Shown here: piece after piece, positions 51,830 through 61,419 of the stretch
Numbering within the stretch: position 1 is the stretch's first letter
Layout: each line of letters starts with the position of its first letter
From: Isoetes taiwanensis
Lineage: Eukaryota > Streptophyta > Lycopodiopsida > Isoetales > Isoetaceae
Assembly: GCA_021234155.1 (NCBI GenBank)
Contig: JAJEKV010000016.1
Span: forward strand, 18,534,698-18,598,697
Direction of reading: 5' to 3'
DNA length: 64,000 nucleotides
Program-made: the position numbers and the translations under genes
Notes under the pieces: model-generated
What the model saw: only the letters and a program-made list of their open reading frames with translations
The model's database searches: none
What the model was told of the DNA's origin: nothing

Positions 51830-53492
51830 TGACTAAGGAGTAGTGGCAGTGGGCGGCGAGGGCGGGGCTGGAGCAGATGGTGGAGGAGCATGATCGGAGG
51901 AGGTGGGGGCTGCAACCCCGAATGGCCCTGGAGGGTCCGCAAAGAAGTTCGGTGAGCGGAAAATGTGCATCTTGCCTCGAACTAGTCCCGCAGCTCCTCC
52001 TTGACTTTGATGCCTCAACCTTGGTGAGCTCTCCACGCCATGGGACTCTTGTTGGCCAGGGTGAGGTCTCGGTCCACATACAAGGATGTTCCCTTCAATT
52101 GCTTACCCCGGCGCAGATATGGCATCCCGCATACTTGCATATCTCGCTCATCGCGGAATATGACAATACGGCTAGGCGTAACGCCGAGCACCATGACTAC
52201 CATGGCTTCGAAAGTAATGTGTACATGTGCCTAGGAAATGTCATACGATTGATGATCTCATGACCGAGTCGGTGAATGAGATTCTCTCCCCTTCTTTCCT
52301 CGGCGGGCCACGGATCACCAAATTATGACCTCTTCGTCTGCGTTCACTAAGCTCACGTGGATCAATGTTTCTTTGCCGGGACAAAGATGTACCGCCGCTA
52401 TTTGTCGCCGTGAGTTGAAGGCGATGTCCGATGTCCATGAACAGGAGGGTCCTGTTGGCCTGGAGGGAATGGTGAAGTAGGGCGTCGTGGTGCCCGCCTA
52501 GACTGGCTTCGCATGGGTGCTTGAGCATGGGTGGCAGCTGAGGTGCCTGAGATTGCCTCCACCTTCTGAAGCCGAGAGCTCAGCTCCTGCTGGAATTGTT
52601 TCTGCCGCTCCAACTCGTATACACAATTTTGCAAGGCCTCGTGTGCATTGGCATGGAGTCCTCTCCTGTGTTGGATTGTAGCTTCTCGTAGCTCGTGTGC
52701 CTCTTGCTCTTGAACAAGGAAACACTATTCCAACTTCTGTATCCTAGAGGCAACCACATCATCTGCCGATGTTAAGGTGATCTCCATTGTGCTGACCCTG
52801 TTCTGAAGGGCCTGCTGTAGCAACTGGCTTTCGTTAGTTGCTATCTGAAATGCCCCCTGAGTGGCAATGACATCTGCAATGTCCAATCGAAGACGAGATA
52901 TATCAGTGACCATCTCCTGCTCAATTCTCTCCTTGTCCTTCATTATAACTTCATCTCTGGTAGACTTGGCGTCTATTTGTGCCCGGAGGCCAGCAAGATT
53001 CTGTCTATCCTGCTCCCTTTCAAACTGCAACAAGCGAATACTGTCAAGCAATTGTTGCACTTGGGTCTCAATGCCTGCAAACTGTTGCTTTACTATAGCC
53101 AGTTGCTTCTTAAGCACCTGGGGGACGGAGGCTTGTTGCTCTTCTGCCAGGTGTGAGATCTGAGTGGTATGATCCTCAACCATCGCCTGTGTTTGTCTCC
53201 ACCTCTCATGGCATGACTGGTGTGCCACCCTTGTGGAATCAGAGTCTGAGGTCTGCAAAGCTAGGTTTGTCGACTGTGCTGCTGACTGAGCTGAGCTTGC
53301 CGCCTGAGCCTTTGCACGAGCCTCTTTCTTCATGGAAGAGGCTTTTCCCTTGGCCTGACTGCTAGGTCTAGGTCTCTTGCGCGGTGGGCCGCCTGTATGC
53401 TCCTCCCAAGTGGGCATGTCAGGCAGCTGTGTCTGAGTCTGGGTCTGGGTCTGGTTCTCGCGTTGGGTTGGGGATGTCCTGAGAGTGTCCAT
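51830..53492 (-). pseudogene. LINE copy 3 ORF1 (coiled coil plus RNA-binding-like region)
   Basis: Start ATG at 53490-53492: MDTLRTSPTQRENQTQTQTQ, a Q/T dipeptide stretch, then a basic NLS-like patch (PPRKRPRPSSQAKGKASSMK). From about residue 100 it is a long heptad coiled coil (ISHLAEEQQASVPQVLKKQL, LLQFEREQDRQNLAGLRAQI, IEQEMVTDISRLRLDIADVI). In later frames the C-terminal half reads NLVIRGPPRKEGERISFTDS, SRIVIFRDERDMQ and LYVDRDLTLANKS, similar to an ORF1 RRM/CTD module. It ends in a proline-rich tail. ORF1 proteins coat LINE RNA. Confidence 0.8.
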
Positions 53493-53593
53493 GGGTACCT
53501 AGACAGATCTTGAATCAAACTGACCAACAAATTGGGGCAAGCCAAGGGAATATGTGAAGCCTTAATCCAGAATCCAAAAGAGCAGACCGGCCG

Positions 53594-53950
53594 GAAAATT
53601 GCTGTTCTGACAGAAATAACTTAGCCAACCAGGATCATACCACACATCATCGGAAAGGTTGCTAAGAGAGCTTTCCAAGCAACAAATTTCAGCTGAAACG
53701 GACTTCTGGATCTCCTGCTATGAGTGAAAACGTGTGACTAGCACCACTGCCTTAGGGTTTGAGCGCCTTTGGAGATGGAGGCCAGAAAACTGCTGTTTTG
53801 CTATATGAACCCTATTCTGGCATATGAAAATCGCATAGGTTCAGAAAGCTATCTGAGAGAGCTTTGCAACGCACCAAATTTTAGCTGAAATGGAGTTCGG
53901 GATCTCCAGTTGTGATCAAAAACATGAGACTAGCATTAGGAGCGCCTAGA
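53594..53950 (-). repeat. LINE 5' region: two diverged monomers of about 185 bp
   Basis: Two consecutive units share GAGAGAGCTTTSCAA, CAMCAAATTTYAGCTGAAA, GGACTTCTGGATCTCC-type and GTGACTAGCA blocks (53594-53770 and 53780-53945). They sit immediately upstream of ORF1. Repeated 5' monomers serve as promoters in several LINE families; that role here is inferred. Confidence 0.6.
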
Positions 53951-53959
53951 GAGAGGATA

Positions 53960-56900
53960 TAACAAACAACACATAACTATCGTTAATATTAATTAACACA
54001 AACTATTGCATTTAACACATTTAAATTAAAATCCCCTGAAAACCCCTTTGGTTTGGGTGCATATTCACACGGGGGGTGACATAGGGCAGTGAGAGGCCCT
54101 AAAATCATATAATACATGTACAAAATCAACACCATTAAGTACATTTCTTTAGTGCTGCACGGTAAATCTACCATATGTTAGAGGTAGTCTTAGCAATGTT
54201 CTTTAAATGTAGGTGAAGAACATAATTTATCTCATAAAGGAGAAAATAATTAGAATGCTGGCATTGTATGCATGCAGAGGTGGTTGAAGAGTTACATAAC
54301 AAGGCGCTCCTGAAGTGCAAGCAGCTTGGAAGATATTGCATCACACATTGTACAACTGCTCTGATGGGACAGCTTACTGCCCTTCTATAAACCATCGTGT
54401 TGCTGCAATCTATTTGGTTCTTCCTTCAATATGCATATTCTCATGTGGACCTCTTTCAGGATCATAATACTGATGTCATCTCAAATTCCCAGATATAAAT
54501 GCTTCGCTAGCGCCTGATGAAATAAGAAAATCTAGACACCTGCTAAGTGGAGAATTTCAACTCCCTGGGCACAATTGGTACTCCCCAGTAAGCGTGAAGA
54601 TGGCCTTAGCATACTTGTTAAATGCTTCTGTTCCAATTTGTAAGGCACCAACTTTCAGGTATAATTGTTACATTAGATCCTTAAGTGTTCCGTCGGCATA
54701 TTACATAGGTGTACATTATTTATATGGCATTTTTCATGCAAATATCATATAATATTCTGCGTGAAGAAAAACACATTTAGCCTGAAAGGTTAAAAGGGAT
54801 TTTAATGGAAAAAACTTTAATACTCAAGGATGGGCTTGCCGAGGTATTTTGCAGATATGATCTGGTTGATATAACAAGGCAAATGCTTTCGAAGCTTGCA
54901 AATCAGCTATACATGTCTGCTCTGCTGTCCTTTTAAAACAAGCATGGGATAAGCTCAAAGCAGTGTATAAAAATGCAAATGACACAGAGAAAAATTTCCC
55001 GACTAATAAGAGGAATGACAATAATAGAAGGAAGAAAAGATGACAGAAGACTTAAGAGCTCGCCAGCACGCATGCCAATTTAACAAAAGTTTCTTGGATG
55101 TGTAGAATCGCCATGGTACATGTTTGTAGATTACATGTGACAGTACACAAAGATCTGGATAAGGCCACAGTCATGCACGAACCTTTACCCCAGTAAAGTT
55201 ATGGTTGGAATATTACTTTATAGCAGATGCCTTTCTTGGGAGTTTGAATATTAAGCTTTGTTTCTTGGGCTCATGCCATCTACTTCATCACGGTTGAGCC
55301 TATCAAATTACACCATTTATAGACATGTGAATCTTTATGGACATTCGTCCTATATAAGCTTGTATTATTCTTTGATCAGTAATTTAGTTATCTCGCGCTC
55401 AATTCTTGCAATATGAAAGATTTGATTACGTCAATTTGTTTAGTTTTGGGCCATGTGTTGGCTCCATGTATCTCCAGTTCTAGGGCATTCACCAAATTTC
55501 TCTAAGGTACAGCAAGCCATATCCTCTGACTATAGGCTATAGATTTAATTTGGGTTTGGTAAGCCGGTTGAGATGCATTAAGAAATATAAAAACAGGCTG
55601 TATTCAAGGTTATTTGGCTAAAGAAGCCAATGCTTACCTTCGTTGCTTTGGTTTTCTAACATTATGAATTATCAGAGGTGGGAAGCTTCACTTGTAATAA
55701 TGCACATAGCATAACACCATTGGCATAACACCATTTGCTTTCATCTACGCATGTAAGGTTGTTGCTATTTTCTAACAACTTGGATTTGCTTACAGCAAAT
55801 AAGATGTGGAGCGGGCTCGTAAAAGATTATTATCTCCCAAGGCAGCTTTATATTTGGAGTTATTACAATCATCAATGGTTAATAGTATAGTCTTTCCTTT
55901 TCATTTATGAAGAGTGAAGTGGATCTCTTTGACAAACAGGAATGCCAAGGATAATTATCCGACGATTTCAAAAGGCGATCCTGTTCAAGTATCAAAATCA
56001 GTGTTTGACAAGCATGCTTATCTGGTGGAGGATGTTGAGTTGGATTTAGCTCGTTGATGTGTTTGTATGCAGAAGCCCCGCACTTAAATGGGCGGATTAC
56101 ATATTTTGGGACCATAACCTACTTTGTACTTATTATTTATTCATTATTAAGATAACCAAGACTTGGCTGTAACTAACATCGTGTCTGGTAAGCATCGAGT
56201 CAATCAAGTTCCTTTAGCTCTCTGTAGGGATATGTTCGTGAAATAGTATATGCAAATGTGCTAATCACAACCATCAAATCTTTACATATACTCGGGATAT
56301 AAGCCACAAGGTGCTAAAACCCACTCCACAAGGTGTTAAAAGTCATTGTATGGTTTCCCTTTCCCATTAAAAAGAAAATCGCCTCGAAGATTACCCCCGG
56401 AAACCCTCGAGGGGTATTTTCTCGTGTGTAACGCTTCGGCGAATTACAAACAGGATGTGGTAAATCGCGACTTCTGCTGCTCAGTTTGGGTCGAAAAAGG
56501 GTTGGTTTTCTGCTGTGGATTCTATCAAGATGCATGCTCAGATTGAGTCAAGAAACAGGGCATTTGGATGTAAGATTTATGCTTGGATTCTATTCTGGAA
56601 CTTATGGCTCTGGCTATGGCCGTGGGTTCTGCTCTCTTTGTTAAAAGCCAGCACCTAAAAGTTGACTCGTCAAGCAGAGCTATGGGCAGTTCTGGCCAGA
56701 CAACACATCTATGACCAGGTAAAACGCGGCTTTGCAGATCATTCTGGTAGCCACGAACTCTAAAATTCGGTAAGTTCTGGAACCTTAAGCTTCGACAAGT
56801 TCTGACAGCTCCAGCAAGCTCTTGAAGCTGAATCTTAAGCAGTCTACCATCTTTTTCTGGTTCGAATAAAGTGGCGCGAGAATTATTAGACATTGCAATC

Positions 56901-58070
56901 CACTGCATTCATTTCCCAGCTGATGGTGATTGTACGTTTTAGATTTATCATGCAAAGTTGCCCCTTAACCCATAACGGTTTTTCATATCCTTCCATTCTA
57001 GCCATCTTAAATCAAGCCTCAGCCATTTTTGCAGCATTTTTATTTGGCCCACTCTGCTTGAGATCAGTGTTGTTTTGCCCATGGCTTTTGTCTATATGCA
57101 CATAGCAAAAAGCATAGAATGTATTGATGCAAAACATACAATGATGGCACCTATTGCTATAAGCTATGTAAGGCACGGGCAAAAAGAATAATAAACATCT
57201 CATGTCAAGGATCTCAAGTCATAAGCACCATGCTAGAAATGGCTTTGATCCATGTACAATTCATAATCAAAAGAAAACAAAACAAAACAAAACAATACAA
57301 AACAAAACCCCCCATTCAAACCATTAATATACCCCGGCACATCAAACGACCCAACAAAAACCATGAAAACGAAATGACAACAAGAAACATGAAAACACAT
57401 TCTCGGGCCACCGGAGGGCAACCCTCCGTGCGCAGCACCTTGTTTACATCAATTTTATCACTAGCTTCTTTAGAAATAGGGATAACTTTGGTAATTTTCC
57501 CAGTAACCCCTTGATGCACAACCATACTCACTTGTTGTATAAAGAATGAATCATAGCTCATCTCTTCGTCATCTCGACAACTCAACCAAAAGCTAAAGCA
57601 TATCTTTTGTCTTTAGCCATTTTTGTGACTTACATCAACTTCTGTGAAGATGTCCCTATGGACTTGCAAAAGCACCATGGGTTGATGTTCAAAATAATTA
57701 CTTCACGTTCCTATCTTCCTCTGGGATCACACTTCCGGGATCCCCCAATCCAGGGTAACATTATCCTGAGCCGACGCGGGGTCTGCATCACATCTCCTTG
57801 CCTCAGCACTTGGCCGTTATGCATCCTTGTTTCTCTGCAAAATAAATCTGAAAAACCAGTAAAAGAGTGTCTTTTGTGCAACAAACTATATCACATACCT
57901 GAAAAGAGTGTCTATTGTTGAATTAAAATAAGTTATACCACTTCCAAAATTGTCTTTTGTGGAAAAAACTATACCACATAACAGAACACAGGAGGGGCTG
58001 CTTCTTTGTGGTTGTAAGGATCCTTTTATAGTGCTTCAGTCATCCTAATATGAAGCAAAGAATTCTTTCA
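53960..58070. other. No recognisable gene
   Basis: AT-rich DNA with short frames. At 56380-56440 a hairpin-like GGAAACCCTCGAGGGGTATTTTCTCG with GCTTCGGCG on its right recalls the LINE-type 3' hairpins, on the minus strand, but the distal LINE block is absent. A protein-like minus frame at 57316-57585 (VTGKITKVIPISKEASDKID) and a plus frame at 57607-57921 remain unassigned. (AAAAC)n runs at 57270-57305. Confidence 0.4.
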
Positions 58071-58075
58071 CAATG

Positions 58076-58286
58076 CACTAACAAAAAAAGCAACAGTATT
58101 CCCATGAACCATCGAAGAAGAAAAATATGTGCATGCAGACGATCTGGCAAGATGAGGCATGGAGTAATAATGTTGGGCTTTAAACTATTAATTAACTGCA
58201 CCAGAAAGAATAAAAAGACCGAATGTAGAGAGAACACAACAAGTGAGTCAGTCACCTCATGAATAAAGTTTGCAGGCATGCCAGGT
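58076..58286. repeat. 211-bp inverted repeat, left arm
   Basis: Runs from CACTAACAAAAAAAGCAAC to GGCATGCCAGGT and is the reverse complement of 58936-59146 with about 8% differences. Both arms translate outward-in to similar hydrophobic peptides (HSVFLFFLVQLIN), but that follows from sequence identity. Confidence 0.88.
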
Positions 58287-58935
58287 AGAGCAAAGTCATG
58301 TAAAGGATATGGCCTCTTATAGTAGTACTATGAAGGAGGAATTTAGGCCAAGTTAACGCGCGGAAAGATAATTGCTCCTTCTGGGTTACCCATATGTTAT
58401 GCACATGGCTTAGCATCTCGGATTCATAGTGATCTCTGGCTTTATTTCAATTTGGGAAGGTTTGCATGTGCTTTAAAATCTCATCTCGGTTTCTTTGACA
58501 CACAAGATGGAGGGTTGTTTTGAAGCGCCACTAATGGGTGGAAAAAATAAGGGTACTCCTCTTGTATGTGTTGTTTCTTTGGGAAGCAGCAAGAGATTTG
58601 TTGGGGAAGTCCGCCATAGTACCAAGGAGCAACAGTGAAGAGGTTGAGCTATCTTTGTTGGAGTACTAAATTAGTTAGTGCTTTGACAACCTTTCCTCTT
58701 GTGTGTGGTTATTTATAATGCTTCCTATCTAGCCATTGAGTGGCCTTTAATAAGATCGTGTACCATTTTATATATTATCAATAAAATATCTTGCATTCAA
58801 AAAAAGGAGCAAGGGGAGGAGGGATTTAGATTGCGCTTCTCATCCAAGGTCAATTCTATTGTAGATGTTAGCTGCTGCTATTCTACAGACAAATGTTAGA
58901 TACTGCTACTCTACGGATGTTAGCTACTTGACTTG
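58287..58935. other. Spacer between the inverted-repeat arms; possible retroposon 3' end
   Basis: Contains TTTATATATTATCAATAAAATATCTTGCATTCAAAAAAA (split over 58768-58806), which looks like a polyadenylated 3' end, preceded by about 400 bases of non-coding sequence. Near-duplicate TGTTAGCTGCTGCTATTCTAC / TGTTAGATACTGCTACTCTAC units at 58865-58918. Confidence 0.4.
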
Positions 58936-59146
58936 ACCTGGCATGCCTGCAGACTTTATTCATGACGTGACTGACTCACATGTTGTGTTCTCTCTACACT
59001 CGGTCTTTTTATTCTTTCTGGTGCAGTTAATTAATAGAGTAAAGCCTAACATCATTACTCCATGCCTCATCTTACCAGATAGTCAGCCTGCACATATTTT
59101 TCTTCTACGATGGTTCATGGGAATATTGTTGCTTTTTTTGTTAGTG
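58936..59146. repeat. 211-bp inverted repeat, right arm
   Basis: Begins ACCTGGCATGCC and ends GCTTTTTTTGTTAGTG. Inverse partner at 58076-58286. The arms are about 650 bp apart, so a transcript through both could form a long hairpin. Confidence 0.88.
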
Positions 59147-59689
59147 ATAGGAACGTGCTGATTACACGTTTTTGCAGTTCTTACCTCCAATAGCTAATCT
59201 TGCATGCAACTAGCTTGACCGATCACAACTCATTTATTGCTACATTTTAGGTAATTCTAGACATTGAGTATATGTAATACGTGTCTATAAAACTTCTTAC
59301 CTCCTTCCATTCTTCCCTAACTGTACTTAGTTATTAGTATTGTATATTCAAATTATGGGAGTTGTTTGTGTTGGATATTCAATATGTACTTTTTCTCACG
59401 TATGTGACGTCGAGACAACATGAATGTACCCGAAAGTTCATTCAACAATGCATTAGAAAATGCAAGTGACCATTCAATTTTAGCAAAAGGTAAAAATTTT
59501 GAATAAGGGACGAGTATTACGTTTGATATTCTTTTGCCAACCTTACAATTGCAAAATCTCTTGGACTGGAAGATTACCTAATACCAATAATTTCCATGAA
59601 CAAATTAAACCAGCAATAAAAAAACGAAGAGATTTACGTCGATTACATGCAATACTAGCCATAGCTTAATTAGACTTATAATTGTTAGA

Positions 59690-59711
59690 AGATAGATAGA
59701 TAGATAGATAG
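59690..59711. repeat. (GATA)n microsatellite
   Basis: About five GATA units, just upstream of a SINE-like element. Confidence 0.9.
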
Positions 59712-59719
59712 TATTTTAA

Positions 59720-59915
59720 CGTCACGCCACTAGGCAGCATCCAACTGGACATGTGACCACACACCACACTACATTGCTTTGTTGGGCCCTGCCCCCAACC
59801 ACTTTACATTGCGTCTGTGGGTTTTGACACCCAACAGTTCAGAGTGCAATTCTGGGCGGTCTCGACCTATAGTTGCTAGATCTAGTGTATTACCACTAGA
59901 CTAAACACCCAGACG
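59720..59915 (-). mobile_element. tRNA-related SINE-like element
   Basis: The minus strand starts GGGTGTTTAGTCTAGTGG (A-box-like TTAGTCTAGTGG) and, 38 bases on, has TATAGGTCGAGACCGCCC (B-box-like GGTCGAGACC). It continues with GGGTGTCAAAACCCAC, a small hairpin, and CGCAATGTAAAGTGG. Split Pol III promoter boxes in this order and spacing are typical of tRNA-derived SINEs; the acceptor stem does not form, so it is not a tRNA gene. Confidence 0.55.
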
Positions 59916-59983
59916 CAATGTTTATCATGTTACCAACAACATAAATACCCTCTTTACCTACTTCCAACTGCTTTAGTTAAGCA

Positions 59984-60170
59984 TAATGTTCCTAACGAGC
60001 TTTGGCAAGCCTAGTAGGCCATAATGTCCGAGGCAAGGACAATTTAGGCAAGGGCATTAATGTCACAAGGCAAAAGCGTAATGTTCCTAAGGAGCTTGGC
60101 TAGCCTATTAGGCTAGCAAGGACAATTTCTTACATAATGTAGTAGGGCAAAAGTAGTTCCACACATCTTT
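59984..60170. repeat. Tandem duplication, 95-bp period
   Basis: TAATGTTCCTAACGAGCTT (59984) and TAATGTTCCTAAGGAGCTT (60079) start two units that both continue AAGCCTA-TAGGC / TAGCCTATTAGGC, CAAGGACAATTT and GGCAAAAG. The second unit has the palindrome GGCTAGCCTA-TTAGGCTAGC. Confidence 0.8.
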
Positions 60171-60576
60171 CAACCATTGTAAAGGAGCATAAGGAGCACA
60201 TGCTACCACTTGATGCAATCTAGGGCTGCAATATGCTAAAAGCGATTATATTACAAATATAAGATGTAAAATGTAAGTCCTAAGAAAAGAAGAGAGGAGC
60301 GTTTTCAAAATACTAAGACATCATTGAATTAATTGCACTCTCTTTTAGAAGAGACAAGACTTAACACAACAATACCATGTAGTCGCTAAAATAGAGCAAA
60401 TTTTTACTACCACAAATTTAAGACAATGTCAACGAGATGTTAACATTGCGCACAATCATGGTAACATTGTGTTGTCAAATGTTGAAAGAAATAAAGAACA
60501 AACTAGATTACACATGACTTGCAAAGTCCACCATTATAGGAGCAACTTGGCCTGTAATAGAAAGTCCAGTTCAAGG

Positions 60577-61389
60577 TTAGAGGCTTGTATAGAATATTAT
60601 ATTATAAAAAAGAACTTCCATACCTTGAGGGACCATGTCGAGCCTGTATAAAAGGGGTACAAGCAATAAACAAGAAACAAACAAGGGGATGGGACCAAAG
60701 ACCCAGAGCATGAGGGGGAAGGCAAAGTAGAAACCTCTTGTTCCAATAGTGTAGAAGTTGGAACTCTGGGCAAGGACAGCGGAGGCATAATGGGGGGTGA
60801 TCTTGAGGGCTTCAGAATGCTGGGTCGAGGGCACATTGATAAGGTAACCGACATGGTTGGAGTAGCGAATAGATTGGATGTAGCAGAGGAAGCAGAAGAA
60901 GAGGCAGAGGAGGAGGGCAGTGAACTTGATAGAGACCGAGTACGTGCCATGGGAACCTAGGAGGGCATGCATAAGGGGGGTTTTAATGCCATAGCTACTA
61001 CTTACAAATGCTGCCAGGCTGCAGCTGAGTAGGATGCACACGGTGGCAAGCAACGTGGACGCCATGATGGAGTTTCGAAGCGTTTGGACGGCCAGGATAT
61101 TTTTCTTCTCATTGTCCTATAAAAATTGAAAAAAAAAAGCAAAGAAGGCTGAAATCAGAGGCAGAAAAGGGTCGGAATTTCAAAAAAGAGTCGGATTTGG
61201 AGAATTTAGAAGCCTAACCTTCATAACGGCATGAACCCACATAGATCTTCCGGCATGGTTCAATCCTACTACAGTTTGCAGCGGATTCCGCTTTAATCTG
61301 TAATAGAAAAAAACCTGATACCCCAGCAGAATAATCAGCCCCATTGGAACCAGTACCACGTCCAAATAATCCTCCTTCCAATCCGCCAT
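60577..61389 (-). CDS. DUF599 family membrane protein (two exons)
   Basis: Exon 1 (61219-61389) starts at the ATG 61387-61389: MADWKEDYLDVVLVPMGLII, LLGYQVFFYYRLKRNPLQTV, VGLNHAGRSMWVHAVMK. The GT-AG intron is 61117-61218 (102 bp). Exon 2 (60577-61116) reads DNEKKNILAVQTLRNSIMAS, TLLATVCILLSCSLAAFVSS, KFTALLLCLFFCFLCYIQSI, RYSNHVGYLINVPS, GTRGFYFAFPLMLWVFGPIP and VSCLLLVPLLYRLDMVPQ. The total is 236 codons, with about four membrane spans. The D-N-E-K-K-N-I-L-A-V-Q-T-L-R-N signature at the exon junction is diagnostic of this plant/fungal family of unknown function. After VPQ, a CAAG-GTATGG could be a further donor, in which case the last 15 residues (GMEVLFYNIIFYTSL) are read-through intron. 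Both fit; frames are intact, so it is probably functional. Confidence 0.9.
61117..61218 (-). other. Intron of the DUF599 gene
   Basis: The donor AAG-GTTAGG follows the lysine of VHAVMK. The acceptor is TTTTTATAG-GACAATG. The intron is phase 0, 102 bp, rich in A/T with an A-run near its 3' half. Confidence 0.9.
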
Positions 61390-61419
61390 AGCCGAGCTCC
61401 CGTGCTGCACTTTCTTCCT

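Larger units (their letters stand above)
48276..53500 (-). mobile_element. Near full-length APE-type LINE (copy 3), minus strand
   Basis: Order on the minus strand: repeated 5' region (about 53950-53500), ORF1 (from 53492), ORF2 with AP endonuclease and reverse transcriptase, a C-terminal region, and a 3' end with the block TTTTCCCTCGAAAACCCTTG, GGGTCCCATAGGCCGATTGG, ACGATAAAAA and a (TATTC)n tail (48281-48300). Many frameshifts and stops disable it. The two truncated copies at 5536-5690 and 5980-6686 belong to the same family. Confidence 0.92.

Noticed and set aside
51309-51900. Several plus-strand frames opposite the LINE
   Set aside because: Shadows of the LINE endonuclease and ORF1 regions on the other strand.
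58040-59161. Two similar small membrane proteins (HSVFLFFLVQLIN...)
   Set aside because: They are the two arms of an inverted repeat; amino-acid similarity follows from DNA identity and both frames lack further support.
59720-59915. True tRNA gene
   Set aside because: A and B boxes are present, but no acceptor or anticodon stem can be formed, so SINE-like is the better reading.
61390-61410. Upstream start of the DUF599 protein (QHGSSA extension)
   Set aside because: It would begin at GTG; the ATG at 61387-61389 gives the family-like N-terminus.
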